Positions 6,591 through 15,732 of a stretch of DNA of 64,000 bases are shown piece after piece. The notes under the pieces are model-generated. The model was given only the letters and a program-made list of their open reading frames with translations, ran no database searches and was not told the origin of the DNA. Origin of the DNA: Gammaproteobacteria bacterium (GTDB lineage Bacteria > Pseudomonadota > Gammaproteobacteria > Steroidobacterales > JABDKV01). Made by a program: the position numbers and the translations under genes. Location of the stretch: assembly GCA_013003425.1 (NCBI GenBank), contig JABDJB010000078.1:1-64000 (forward strand), read 5' to 3'. Position 1 is the first letter of the stretch. Each line of letters begins with the position of its first letter.

Positions 6591-8087
6591 TCAACCCGCC
6601 AGGTGCACCGGCATACCCATCCACGGCCAGATTTTCCAGACAAACAGCGCCAGCACCGCAAGCAGCAGGATACTGGCCGGTATGCCGGCCCGAAAGAATT
6701 CCGCCGAGCTGAATTGTCTGCTTTGGTAGGCAATGGCGTTCGGTGCCGCGCCAACCATGAAGAGAAACGGCATGCCGGCAACGGCAAGTGTGGAATACAG
6801 CACCAGCTCCGGTGCTATGCCGAGGTAACCGGACACAGCGAGGGCGACCGGCAATGAAATCGCAATCGCCGCCACATTCATAATGAGATTTGTCAGCAGC
6901 AGCACAAACAGCGACAGGCCGATGACAAACACAAGCAGCGGGCTGGTTGGCAGGTGCGTCAGCCACTGGATCGCAAGCCAGCGTGCCGCACCAGTCTGCC
7001 ACAGGCAAAACCCTATGCTCATGGCGCCACCAAACAGGAAAATAATATTTAGCGGCAGTGATTCGAGATCGTCCAGGTCAAGTATCCTGAACACGAAAAA
7101 AACAACCGTCACGGCAAGAATAATTGCGCTCTTGTCAATCTGGCCGAGCAAGGGAATCACCGAACGCAGGCTCATTGCGGCAATTGCGATCAGCGTTACA
7201 ATAATCACCAGCCATTCCTGCCAGCTGACCGGGCCCAGCCGCTTGTGCAGTTCCCTGGCGCGTCGCCGCAGCCCGAAAATTACCGGCTTGTCAGGGCGGA
7301 ACACCACCAGTATGTACAGCCACAGCAGAAAAACCATGGTGACGCCGAGCGGCAGCATGTAATAGGTGAGCTCGCCAAAAGAAATTTCACGCCCGGCAAG
7401 GTCGCGAAAGAAGCCGATAGCTACAGCAGCACGAGCCGCACCGAACAACGTGATAATGCTGCCGGCGCCGGCGGTGAATGCCATGCCGATAAAAAGCCCT
7501 TTGCCGAAGCGGGTTACGCCATCGTGACCATAAAGGGCATGGATAGCTGTGAGCAACGGGAAAAGAGCGGCGGCGACGGCGGTATGCGCCATGAACAGGG
7601 TAAGGCCGGCGGTCATCAGGAACGTGCCCAGGTAAATCATGCTGGTGCGTTCGCCGGCAAGCGCCAGCATGCGGTAGGTAAGTCGCTTTGTCAGGCCGGT
7701 GCTTGAAAATGCCATGCCAATTGTAAAAGCGCCGATAATGAACCAGACGGCCGGGTCAAGAAAATCGGTAAACGCCGCGCGCGCATCACGTATCTGGAAC
7801 AATGCCTGGACAACGGCAATCGTTATTGCCGTGATGCCGACCGGAACCGCCTCCGTCACCCACCAGACTGCGGCGAGCACAAACAGACCCAGCGCGAGTT
7901 TTGCTTCTCGCGTAACGACGATGGTCTCGCCGGAAGGGTCGATTGCGTCAGGTAGCCCCGGCAGCAAGGCAAAGAGCGTGAAACCGGCGATACCCAGCAG
8001 CAAAGCGAAAGGGCGACCGCGTTGGCGTTCGTCGGCCTCATCCGCCAGCGCCGCCCGCGGCGTTTTGCCGCTGTCAGCATCCGTCAT
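6591..8087 (-). CDS. SLC13/DASS-type anion or dicarboxylate transporter with altered SNT motifs
   Basis: A 498-residue inner-membrane protein with many hydrophobic helices. It has the DASS-family opening WWVTEAVPVGITAITIAVVQ (about 75-94) and the paired hairpin architecture. In well-studied members such as VcINDY two SNT motifs bind sodium and the substrate carboxylate. Here the first is Ala-His-Thr (167-169) in FMAHTAVAAALFP and the second is Met-Asn-Val (403-405) in LIMNVAAIAISLP, so ion or substrate binding probably differs. It overlaps the upstream CBS-domain gene by four bases (ATGA), which implies translational coupling. It may be the last gene of a long polyamine operon, which would suggest import of a related carboxylate; this is inference. 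Confidence 0.85.
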   Translation of the reverse strand: MTDADSGKTPRAALADEADERQRGRPFALLLGIAGFTLFALLPGLPDAIDPSGETIVVTREAKLALGLFVLAAVWWVTEAVPVGITAITIAVVQALFQIRDARAAFTDFLDPAVWFIIGAFTIGMAFSSTGLTKRLTYRMLALAGERTSMIYLGTFLMTAGLTLFMAHTAVAAALFPLLTAIHALYGHDGVTRFGKGLFIGMAFTAGAGSIITLFGAARAAVAIGFFRDLAGREISFGELTYYMLPLGVTMVFLLWLYILVVFRPDKPVIFGLRRRARELHKRLGPVSWQEWLVIIVTLIAIAAMSLRSVIPLLGQIDKSAIILAVTVVFFVFRILDLDDLESLPLNIIFLFGGAMSIGFCLWQTGAARWLAIQWLTHLPTSPLLVFVIGLSLFVLLLTNLIMNVAAIAISLPVALAVSGYLGIAPELVLYSTLAVAGMPFLFMVGAAPNAIAYQSRQFSSAEFFRAGIPASILLLAVLALFVWKIWPWMGMPVHLAG

Positions 8088-8617
8088 GGCGCCAGGACAC
8101 TCATCGCATGGTAGACGTGCCGTAACACATCAACGGTGCGTACCACGCCGACCGCATGGTCATCCTCCACCACGACAGCCATGTGGGTGTCATCGCCGAC
8201 CAGTTCATAGATGACCTTTGTCAGGGAATCCCCGGCGTCCACCCTGCCCTCGATGTCTCGCATGACCTCGCGGATCGGCCGGTCAAAGCGCGCCTGCCAA
8301 TGCTCCTGTTTGTCTGGCGACAACACCTCTGCGAGGTTCGGGTCTACCTCGGACCGGATTGGCACATCGGCAAGCTCGTCGAGCTCTTCGAGCAGGTCAA
8401 TCTCGAGGCCCTTGAGGATATCCCGCCGCCTGACGGCGCCAACCAGCTTCGAATTCTCGAAAACCAGTACTACGCGCGGCATGGATTGCCGCCCCTTGCC
8501 GACGGCAATCTGGGCCTGCACCAGCATCCGGGCTGCTTCTCGCAGCGAATCGTCGGGCGCCGCATGTGGATATTCGTCCAGCGGTACCATCAAATCTTTT
8601 GCAGTCAGCGTCTTCAA
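8084..8617 (-). CDS. CBS-domain pair protein, likely regulator of the adjacent transporter
   Basis: A 177-residue soluble protein made of two CBS modules: residues about 4-75 (TAKDLMVPLDEYPHAAPDDS through LVGAVRRRDILKGLEID) and about 112-172 (PIREVMRDIEGRVDAGDSLT through AVGVVRTVDVLRHVYHAM). CBS pairs bind adenosine nucleotides and control partner enzymes or channels. The insert between the modules (about 76-111) is acidic. The stop overlaps the start of the SLC13-type gene by four bases, so the two proteins are probably made together. The ligand is unknown. Confidence 0.85.
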   Translation of the reverse strand: MKTLTAKDLMVPLDEYPHAAPDDSLREAARMLVQAQIAVGKGRQSMPRVVLVFENSKLVGAVRRRDILKGLEIDLLEELDELADVPIRSEVDPNLAEVLSPDKQEHWQARFDRPIREVMRDIEGRVDAGDSLTKVIYELVGDDTHMAVVVEDDHAVGVVRTVDVLRHVYHAMSVLAP

Positions 8618-8645
8618 GCAACGACCCGGCAGTTAACTCACTTTA

Positions 8646-9506
8646 CTATGCCTTTCCGGCCGGCTCGCTGCCACCGGTATCTGACCCGGCGGTCTCCGCG
8701 TGCCATTCAAAAATGTTCATCTCGATAAAGATAAAAGCGACCAGCCACAGGAAGGCATCCCAGAAATCGAGGAACTCGCCATCGATGCCCCAGTAAATTG
8801 CGCAGCCAAAGAGTATTGCGTACAGGACGCCTTTGATACCCTTGCTGATACGCAACAAGCCATCGGTGAGCAGGTCGCGGTGCTGCAGCAGCACCTCGAT
8901 TTCCAACAGCGCGACGATAATCAGCCAGTCTCCGGCGTTGATGACGTCAGTCAGTGCCAGGGCATGTGCCAGTTCCAGTTGTGCCGCGCTGCCAATAACC
9001 CGGGTGCCGGGCAGCTGCAGCAACGCCTCGCCCTGCAATGCCTGGCAGACTTCCGGCGTCAGCGGAAAGTAATTGTCGAGTGAATCAATATAGGTATAGC
9101 CGGTACCAATCAGGCTGCACACATTGTCGACGGCAAACGGCACCGCGCTGGTTACCAGCCCGTATTTGACCAGGTAACCGTAAAACGAATAAATAATAAA
9201 CAGATAGCACACTGCCCGGGTGGCCGTCAGCGTCCATTTGAGCCCGCCTCTGAGCTTGTTGTCCGGGATTGCCGCCGTTTCCAGTTCGAACAGCAGCAGC
9301 AGTATTACCCAGGCAAGCGTATCAACCGTTGCCGAGTAGGCCTGCACCAGGTTGCGCCAGGTTACGCCATCGACAAAGATCTCGGCGCTGGCCGCGTAGT
9401 CTTCGAGAAACCACAGCCACACGTTGAGCGCCAGCAGGGCATAAACGCTGTATTTGAACAGCCGAAACCAGAAGTGGCCGCCAGGCAATGTGCTGTCAGC
9501 GTTCAT
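8646..9506 (-). CDS. Uncharacterised polytopic membrane protein
   Basis: Not recognised. The 286 residues hold about six hydrophobic helices: near 14-32, 55-75, 92-115, a weaker one near 125-135, 190-207, 226-245 and 250-266. A polar loop of about 50 residues lies between helices in the middle (VCSLIGTGYTYIDSLDNYFP and following), with two cysteines (C130 and C154 by count) that could form a disulfide. It lies 21 bases after spuC and 28 bases before the CBS gene, all on the minus strand, so it is probably part of the polyamine operon. A transport or accessory role is possible, but no family motif was seen. Confidence 0.65.
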   Translation of the reverse strand: MNADSTLPGGHFWFRLFKYSVYALLALNVWLWFLEDYAASAEIFVDGVTWRNLVQAYSATVDTLAWVILLLLFELETAAIPDNKLRGGLKWTLTATRAVCYLFIIYSFYGYLVKYGLVTSAVPFAVDNVCSLIGTGYTYIDSLDNYFPLTPEVCQALQGEALLQLPGTRVIGSAAQLELAHALALTDVINAGDWLIIVALLEIEVLLQHRDLLTDGLLRISKGIKGVLYAILFGCAIYWGIDGEFLDFWDAFLWLVAFIFIEMNIFEWHAETAGSDTGGSEPAGKA

Positions 9507-9527
9507 TGGTGGGAGCGCCGAATTGGC

Positions 9528-10883
9528 CTAGAGCAGTCGTTCGGCCGCCGCGTCCAGCGTGGCGCGGGCTTTGACGACCAGTTCATCGACGTGCGTTCGC
9601 TGCATGACCAGCGGCGGCGATACGATAAGTTTGCTGCCGACAGCCCGCATCACCAGGCCGTTCTCCAGCGCCAGGTCACGCGCCACGTTGCCGGCGTCTC
9701 CCGGCTCTTCAAACAGCTCGATCGGATCACGCGAACGCACCAGCTCCAGCGCGCCGAGCATGCCCACACCACGTGCTTCGCCGACCAGCGGATGGTCAGC
9801 GAGCGTGTGCCACTGTTGTTGAAAGTACGGCCCGATTTCGTCACGCACATACTCGACGATGCCTTCCTCTCGCAGGATTTTCAGGTTTGCCATGGCAACA
9901 GCGGCACAGACCGGGTGCCCGGAGTAGGTGTAGCCATGGAAAAACTCGCCGCCCTTCTCCTTGAGCACGGCCGCCATGTGATCCGCGACGATCACGCCGC
10001 CAATCGGCAGGTAGCCTGAAGAAAGGCCCTTTGCGACCGGCATCAGGTCGGGTTTTGTGCCGTAGTGTTGCGCGCCAAACCAGCTGCCAAGACGCCCGAA
10101 GCCGGTAATTACCTCGTCGGACACCAGCAGTATGTTGTATTTGTCGCAAATGCGCTGAATCTCCGGCCAGTAGCTGTCCGGCGGCACAATTACGCCGCCG
10201 GCTCCCTGCACCGGTTCGCCGATAAATGCAGCGACCCGATCGGCCCCGAGTTCCTCGATCTTCTGTTCGAGCTGATGTGCGACACGCAAACCGAATTCCG
10301 CCGGCTCTTCATCACGCCCCTCGCCAAACCAGTATGGCTGGTCGATGTGCACGATACCGGGAATCGGTAGCCCGCCCTGCTTGTGCATCGGTTTCATGCC
10401 GCCGAGGCTGGCGGCCGCAACCGTCGAACCGTGATAGGCATTGTGACGACTGACAATGATGTCTTTGCCGGCATGACCCATGCAGGCCCAGTAGTGGCGC
10501 ACCATGCGTATAACCGTATCGTTTGCCTCCGAGCCGGAGCCGGAAAAAAATACGTGGTTCATGTGTGCGGGCGCGAGCCCGGCAAGCATTTCGGACAGTT
10601 CAATGGCCGGTGGCGTGGTGCACTGGAAAAAGCTGTTGTAGTAAGGCAGTTCCCTGAATTGAGCAGCCGCTGCATCGGCGAGCTCCTGCCGCCCGTAGCC
10701 GATGTTGACGCACCACAGGCCTGCCATGCCGTCCAGCAGCCGTCGCCCTTCGGCATCGGTCAGATAGACGCCATCTGCGCTTTTTATGATGCGCGTGCCA
10801 TGCTGCGCCAGGTCTCCGCTGTCGGTAAACGGGTGCAGGTGATGCGCAGCATCCTTGCGTTGCAGAGCGGATAAATTACTCAT
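9528..10883 (-). CDS. spuC: Putrescine-pyruvate type class III aminotransferase
   Basis: A 451-residue PLP enzyme of the omega-amino acid:pyruvate class. It has DGMAGLWCVNIGYGRQEL near the N-terminus, SGSGSEANDTVIRM for phosphate binding, the cofactor aspartate in LLVSDEVITGFGRLGSWFGA, and the Schiff-base lysine in PVAKGLSSGYLPIGG. In Pseudomonas SpuC moves the amino group of putrescine to pyruvate and yields 4-aminobutyraldehyde. It lies 15 bases after a gamma-glutamylpolyamine synthetase gene that itself follows the glutamyl hydrolase, which is the spuA-spuB-spuC order. The exact amine substrate cannot be fixed from sequence; GABA or diamine use are alternatives. Confidence 0.88.
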   Translation of the reverse strand: MSNLSALQRKDAAHHLHPFTDSGDLAQHGTRIIKSADGVYLTDAEGRRLLDGMAGLWCVNIGYGRQELADAAAAQFRELPYYNSFFQCTTPPAIELSEMLAGLAPAHMNHVFFSGSGSEANDTVIRMVRHYWACMGHAGKDIIVSRHNAYHGSTVAAASLGGMKPMHKQGGLPIPGIVHIDQPYWFGEGRDEEPAEFGLRVAHQLEQKIEELGADRVAAFIGEPVQGAGGVIVPPDSYWPEIQRICDKYNILLVSDEVITGFGRLGSWFGAQHYGTKPDLMPVAKGLSSGYLPIGGVIVADHMAAVLKEKGGEFFHGYTYSGHPVCAAVAMANLKILREEGIVEYVRDEIGPYFQQQWHTLADHPLVGEARGVGMLGALELVRSRDPIELFEEPGDAGNVARDLALENGLVMRAVGSKLIVSPPLVMQRTHVDELVVKARATLDAAAERLL

Positions 10884-10898
10884 GGCTTCTCTTGTTTA

Positions 10899-12257
10899 TC
10901 AAACATTCAACAGCAGGAATTCCCTCTCCCAGGAGCTAATGACCCGAAAGAAAGTCTCGTGTTCGAGTCGTTTTATTCCCGCGTAGCAGGTGGCGAAGTC
11001 TTCACCGAACAGGTTGCGCAATGCAGGCTCCTGTTCGAGGCAGATCAGCGCATCTTCCAGGGTGTGCGGCAACGAGCGCTCCATCATCCGGGCATTCTGG
11101 TCGGTCGGCGCGCTGGGTTCGATTTCCTGTTTCATGCCCAGGTATCCGCAGGCCAGCGTCGCGGCAATGGCCAGATAAGGATTGACGTCGGAACCGGCAA
11201 AACGCGTTTCGATGCGGCGGTTCTCCGGGCTCGAGACCGGCACCCGCAAACCTGCAGTCCGATTGTCTATACCCCAGTGCACATTAGTCGGCGCACTGTC
11301 GCCATAGGCAAACCGACGATAGCTGTTTACATACGGGCCATAAAAGATAAGCGCTGCTGGTGCAAAATGCTGCAGCCCACCGATGTAGTGACGCAGACGG
11401 CCGTTAAGTTGCCCATTGTTATCGTCAGCGAAGATATTCCTGCCAGTGCTGATGTCGTTTATCGACTGGTGAATATGCATCGAGCTGCCGGGCTCGTTTT
11501 CCATTGGTTTTGCAAGAAAGGTTGCAAATACGCCATGGCGCATTGCTACCTCACGCATCATGCGCTTGAACAGGCAAACCTGGTCCGCCCGGCTAAGCGC
11601 TTCGGCGTGCTCGAAATTGACCTCCATCTGCGCCGCGCCGGATTCGTGGATGAGCGTATCCAGGTCCAGCTCCATCGCATCGGCAAAGTCGTACATATCC
11701 TCGAATAACGGATCGAACTCGTTCACCGCATCAATGGAATAGGACTGACGGGCTCGTTCCGGGCGCCCCGAGCGTCCTACCGGCGGGCGTAGCGGATAAT
11801 CCGCGTCGGTATTGCGCTCGACCAGGTAGAACTCCACCTCCGGCGCGATAATGGGTCGCAAACCTTCTGCTTCGTACAGGTCGAGAATAGAGCGCAGCAC
11901 GGTGCGCGGCGCCAAACGGTGGAGTTCACCGTCGCTGTCAACGCAGTCGTTAATAATCTGCGCGGTGGGTTCCTCGACCCACGGCACGATACAGGCGGTG
12001 TCAGGGTCGGGCTTGAGAAACATGTCTCGATCAGACGGGTGTACTGGCGCCCAGTCATCGTCCGGTGCGGCGTATTCGCCGGTTACAGACTGTACAAAGA
12101 TTGCCTCGGGCAGTCGCACGCCCTCGCCTTTCAGAAATCGTTCGGCGGGAATAATCTTGCCGCGCACATTGCCGGTCATATCCGGCACCAGCGCTTCGAC
12201 CTCATCAATCTTGCGGCTGGTCAGCCAGTCGCGCAGCTCGTTACTGATCTTGTTCAT
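10899..12257 (-). CDS. puuA: Gamma-glutamylpolyamine synthetase (PuuA/SpuB), glutamine synthetase family
   Basis: A 452-residue glutamine synthetase-fold enzyme. It has VEALVPDMTGNVRGKIIPAE near the N-terminus, metal-binding glutamates in APEVEFYLV and GAAQMEVNFEHAEAL, the GSSMHIHQSI histidine strand, and NRTAGLRVP with ETRFAGSDVNPYLA. Unlike GlnA it lacks the adenylylation loop and fits the PuuA group, which joins glutamate to putrescine or related amines using ATP. The ATG begins directly after the stop of the hydrolase gene (puuD). A second, divergent paralogue lies at 13165. Confidence 0.9.
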   Translation of the reverse strand: MNKISNELRDWLTSRKIDEVEALVPDMTGNVRGKIIPAERFLKGEGVRLPEAIFVQSVTGEYAAPDDDWAPVHPSDRDMFLKPDPDTACIVPWVEEPTAQIINDCVDSDGELHRLAPRTVLRSILDLYEAEGLRPIIAPEVEFYLVERNTDADYPLRPPVGRSGRPERARQSYSIDAVNEFDPLFEDMYDFADAMELDLDTLIHESGAAQMEVNFEHAEALSRADQVCLFKRMMREVAMRHGVFATFLAKPMENEPGSSMHIHQSINDISTGRNIFADDNNGQLNGRLRHYIGGLQHFAPAALIFYGPYVNSYRRFAYGDSAPTNVHWGIDNRTAGLRVPVSSPENRRIETRFAGSDVNPYLAIAATLACGYLGMKQEIEPSAPTDQNARMMERSLPHTLEDALICLEQEPALRNLFGEDFATCYAGIKRLEHETFFRVISSWEREFLLLNV

Positions 12258-13025
12258 CTATTCGCCTTCAATGCGGCGGGATGCCGCGCGCTCTCTGCAG
12301 GCGGCACCGAACGCACGCCATGTTGCGGCGTAGAAGGGATTCATGTGCGGCTTCCACTCCGGGTGCCATTGTACCGCCAGGGCAAATGCGGATGCGCCGG
12401 CAACGCTGAACCCTTCTATCAGGCCATCGTGCGCCCGCGCCTCCACGGACAACCCATGCGCCAGCCGGTCGATCCCCTGGGCATGCAGGCTGTTGACGGT
12501 CTGTTCCAGGGTGTCAGCCAGTCGCGCCAGTATGCCGCCGGGTTCGAGGGTTACCGGGTGTGCCGGACCGTACTGGCCGTCCAGGTCGAGGCTGGCGTCC
12601 TCCAGGTGATATTCGTAGTCGGGGTGTTCGTGGACTTTCTGGTGCAGTGTGCCACCCAGCGCAACGTTGATTTCCTGAAATCCCCGGCACACACCGAGCA
12701 CCGGTATGCCCGCTTCCAGTGCCGCCGGGATCAGCCGCAGGTTGGCGGCATCGCGCGCCTCATCCAGCGGGCTGTCGGGATGCGGCTCGCCACCGTCATA
12801 GTGCTGCGGATGAATGTTTGCGTAGCTGCCGGTCAGCACAATGCCGTCGACCATGCCCAGGATCTCCCCGGCAGTAACGCCATCGGTGAGCGCCGGCAGC
12901 ATGACCGGCAGCGCATCCGCCGCGTGGGTGATAGTGCGAATGTATTTGTCGCCGACGCAATGGTAGTCGTGCGGGGCGATATGTTTCAGGTCGGCACTCA
13001 GCCCGACCACCGGTCTGCGTTGCAT
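12258..13025 (-). CDS. puuD: Gamma-glutamyl-GABA hydrolase (PuuD/SpuA), class I GATase fold
   Basis: A 255-residue amidotransferase-like hydrolase. The nucleophile lies in VLGVCRGFQEINVALGG (Cys about 114) and the His-Glu pair in ALAVQWHPEWKP, the pattern of peptidase family C26 gamma-glutamyl hydrolases. In the Puu pathway it splits gamma-glutamyl-GABA to GABA and glutamate. First gene of the leftward polyamine operon; its stop touches the puuA start. The 139-base gap upstream carries divergent promoters for this operon and for the spuI-like gene. Confidence 0.92.
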   Translation of the reverse strand: MQRRPVVGLSADLKHIAPHDYHCVGDKYIRTITHAADALPVMLPALTDGVTAGEILGMVDGIVLTGSYANIHPQHYDGGEPHPDSPLDEARDAANLRLIPAALEAGIPVLGVCRGFQEINVALGGTLHQKVHEHPDYEYHLEDASLDLDGQYGPAHPVTLEPGGILARLADTLEQTVNSLHAQGIDRLAHGLSVEARAHDGLIEGFSVAGASAFALAVQWHPEWKPHMNPFYAATWRAFGAACRERAASRRIEGE

Positions 13026-13094
13026 GGTGTGGCTCGTTAGCGTGCCGGCAAAGTAACACTGCCCCTGCCCCGGTTCAAGCGACTAGCGAGCAGT

Positions 13095-13123
13095 TTTTTC
13101 CAATAAGACCATGCTGTTATAAA
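13095..13123 (+). promoter_or_regulatory. Possible promoter for the spuI-like gene
   Basis: A TATAAA-like -10 (13118-13123) lies 17 bases after a T-rich stretch (13095-13100) that is a poor -35. It sits in the divergent gap between puuD and the second synthetase, about 40 bases before its ATG. The match is weak, so this is tentative. Confidence 0.3.
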
Positions 13124-13164
13124 ACATTTTTAACCCTGACTGCGGCGTCTGTTAGCATGCCCTC

Positions 13165-14508
13165 ATGACTGACGCGATGTCCGGTTTCCTGCAACAACAC
13201 GCCGATCTGGAATTTATCGATCTGCTGATGCCTGATCTCAACGGTATTGCCCGCGGCAAGCGCCTCAGCGCCAGTGATGCCGGAAAAGCAGTCAGCGACG
13301 GAATCCTGCTGCCCCGTTCGCTTTACGGTGGCGACATACGCGGCGACACGGTCGAAGAAACCCGGCTCGGCATAGCTACCGGCGACATGGATTACACCTG
13401 CCGCCTCGAAACGGAAACGCTGCGCCCCGTACCGTGGGCAGATACACCCGCAGCCCAGTGCATGATGGAAATGTACGATGATTCCGGCCAGCCGTTCAGC
13501 GCCAGTCCGCGCCAGCTCCTGCGCGAGATAGTCAGGCAGATGAATGCCGCCGGCCTGTTTCCTACTGTCGCTGTTGAACTGGAGTTTTACCTGTTGCGCG
13601 ACCGGCTGGATGATGCCGGCCGGCCGCAGCTGCTGATCGACCCTTTTACCGGCGAGGAATCAGACAGCACCCAGGTTTACAGCATCGATGATCTCGACAA
13701 CTTTCGTCCGTTTCTGGAAACCGCCAAGCGGTATTGCAGCGCGCAGTCGGTGCCAGCCTCGGCCGCGGTTGCCGAGTACGCGCCTGGCCAGTTTGAAATA
13801 AACCTCAGTCACAAGGCCGATGCACTGGCAGCCTGTGATGACGCGATCTATTTGAAACGTATCGTTCGGCAGGCAGCCCGTTCCGAGCAGATGAGCGCCA
13901 CATTCATGGCCAAGCCGATGATGGACCAGACCGGCTCCGGCACGCATGTCCATGTAAGCATTTGCGACGAGAACGGCAACAACCGGTTTGCCGCCAGCGA
14001 GGCAGAATTACACCATGCCATAGGCGGGCTGCAGGCCACGATGAGTGACGCGATGTTGCTTTTCGCCCCGCACGCCAATTCCTACCGGCGCTTTCGCAAG
14101 AATGCCTATGTGCCGCTAAGCCCGAGCTGGGGTTATAACAACCGCACCGTGGCGCTGCGGGTTCCGGCCGGCCCGGAGCACGCCCGTCGTATCGAACACC
14201 GCGTCGCCGGTGCCGACGCTAACCCTTATCTTGTCGTTGCCGGTGTGCTGGCCGGTATCCTGCACGGTTACCGGGAAAAGCTGCTTCCGGATCAGCCCGT
14301 CGAGGGTGATGCCGTGCGCCAGCGTCCGGCCAGCCTGCCCACCGACTGGGACCGCGCGATTGAGTTGCTGGCAGACAGTGACTGGGCAGAGCACTACTTC
14401 GGTGCGGATTTCCAGCAGCTGTACAGCACCATCAAGCGTGCCGAGTATGACAGCTACCAGTCTCATGTACCGCCGCTGGATATCCAGTGGTATCTGCAAA
14501 TCGTTTGA
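13165..14508 (+). CDS. Second glutamine synthetase-family gamma-glutamylpolyamine synthetase (SpuI-like)
   Basis: A 447-residue paralogue of the puuA product. It has LEFIDLLMPDLNGIARGKRL at the start, metal ligands in AVELEFYLLRD and PGQFEINLSHKAD, the GSGTHVHVSIC strand, and YNNRTVALRVP followed by IEHRVAGADANPYL. It is divergent from the puuD-puuA-spuC operon, just as spuI is divergent from spuABC in Pseudomonas aeruginosa, so a different polyamine substrate (for example spermidine or diaminopropane versus putrescine) is likely. Its last 22 bases overlap the start of a CaiB-type CoA transferase gene, which is not part of any polyamine pathway known to me. Confidence 0.88.
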   Translation: MTDAMSGFLQQHADLEFIDLLMPDLNGIARGKRLSASDAGKAVSDGILLPRSLYGGDIRGDTVEETRLGIATGDMDYTCRLETETLRPVPWADTPAAQCMMEMYDDSGQPFSASPRQLLREIVRQMNAAGLFPTVAVELEFYLLRDRLDDAGRPQLLIDPFTGEESDSTQVYSIDDLDNFRPFLETAKRYCSAQSVPASAAVAEYAPGQFEINLSHKADALAACDDAIYLKRIVRQAARSEQMSATFMAKPMMDQTGSGTHVHVSICDENGNNRFAASEAELHHAIGGLQATMSDAMLLFAPHANSYRRFRKNAYVPLSPSWGYNNRTVALRVPAGPEHARRIEHRVAGADANPYLVVAGVLAGILHGYREKLLPDQPVEGDAVRQRPASLPTDWDRAIELLADSDWAEHYFGADFQQLYSTIKRAEYDSYQSHVPPLDIQWYLQIV

Positions 14509-15731
14509 CCACGCTGAACGCCAAACCGCTCGCCGGTATACGCATACTGGACATGAGCCGGGTGCTGGCTGGTCCATTCGCCGCCCAGGTCCTGGCGGAT
14601 CTGGGCGCCGAAGTAATCAAGATCGAACAACCGGGCAAAGGCGATGTAACCCGCCGGTGGGGCCCGCCGTTCCATAGTGATGACGCTGGTCGGGAAACCG
14701 GTACGGCTGCGTATTACTACTGCGCCAACCGCGGCAAGAAATCGGTAACGGTAAACCTGGCTGTTTCCGCCGGGCAGGAAATCATCCGCAAGCTGGCAGT
14801 AGCAAGCGACGTGCTGCTGGAAAACTTTCGTACTGACAAACTGGCGGAGTACGGTCTTGACTACAGCACGCTGCAGCAGCACAACCCGCAGCTGGTTTAT
14901 TGTTCCATCACCGGCTTCGGGCACACCGGACCTTACCGGGAACGGCCCGGCTATGACCTGCTGATCCAGGCGATGGCCGGCGTCATGAGCGTGACCGGAT
15001 CCGCCGACGGGCCGCCATTGCGTGCCGGTATTTCCATCGCCGATTTGTCGGCTGGTCTGTTCGCGGTAATTGCGATCCAGGGCGCCCTGCTCGAACGCGA
15101 ACGCTCGGGCCTGGGACAGCACATCGACTTGTCGCTGTTCGATGCCCAGACTGCGATGCTGGCCAACCAGGCAGCTCATTACCTGGTGGGCGGCGAAGTG
15201 CCAGGCCGTCTTGGTAGCCAGCATCCCAACATCGTGCCCTACCAGGCGTTTGCCACCAGCGAAGGCTATATCATCCTGGCTATAGCCAGCGATGAGCAGT
15301 TCGCCCGGTTCGCCGCAGTTGCCGGCGCGGCGGAATTGGCCCGCGACGAACGCTTTGCTACCAACGCGGCACGGGTGCGGAATCGGGCTGCCACCGTTTC
15401 TGCGGTTGGTGATTTACTGAAACAGCGTCCCGGCGCCGAATGGATCGAGCTTCTCAGCGCCGCCTCCATACCTGCGGGACCAATTAACAATATTGCAGAA
15501 GTATTTGATAACCCTCAGGTTAAAGCGCGGGATATGTGCCTGGAGTTAAGCGACCCGGTCACCGGGCCGGTGCAGTTGCCCGGTAGTCCGCTGCATTACA
15601 GCCGGTCGGATTCATCGGCCGCAACCACGCCACCGCCGGCAATGGGTGCAGATACCGACAGCGTGCTGTCTGATTTGCTCGGGCTGGACAAAGAGCGGCT
15701 GACCGCCCTGCGCGACAAGGGCGTGATCTGA
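14487..15731 (+). CDS. CaiB/BaiF-type (family III) CoA transferase
   Basis: A 414-residue family III CoA transferase. It opens with LAGIRILDMSRVLAGPFAAQ and LGAEVIKIEQPGKGD, then FRTDKLAEYGLDYSTL, and the SITGFGHTGPYRERPGYDLL block that ends with the catalytic aspartate of this family (Asp about 156). The GTG at 14487 is taken as start because the family N-terminus begins within 15 residues; a TTG at 14505 is the alternative. Either overlaps or abuts the end of the synthetase gene, so the two are probably translationally coupled. These enzymes move CoA between carboxylic acids. Here the acid could be a polyamine-derived one such as GABA or a glutamylated acid; that is inference. Confidence 0.88.
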   Translation: MVSANRLTTLNAKPLAGIRILDMSRVLAGPFAAQVLADLGAEVIKIEQPGKGDVTRRWGPPFHSDDAGRETGTAAYYYCANRGKKSVTVNLAVSAGQEIIRKLAVASDVLLENFRTDKLAEYGLDYSTLQQHNPQLVYCSITGFGHTGPYRERPGYDLLIQAMAGVMSVTGSADGPPLRAGISIADLSAGLFAVIAIQGALLERERSGLGQHIDLSLFDAQTAMLANQAAHYLVGGEVPGRLGSQHPNIVPYQAFATSEGYIILAIASDEQFARFAAVAGAAELARDERFATNAARVRNRAATVSAVGDLLKQRPGAEWIELLSAASIPAGPINNIAEVFDNPQVKARDMCLELSDPVTGPVQLPGSPLHYSRSDSSAATTPPPAMGADTDSVLSDLLGLDKERLTALRDKGVI

Positions 15732-15732
15732 C

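Noticed and set aside
11919-13040. Long open frame antisense to puuA and puuD
   Set aside because: It covers the motifs of both genes on the opposite strand, and its protein shows no domain.
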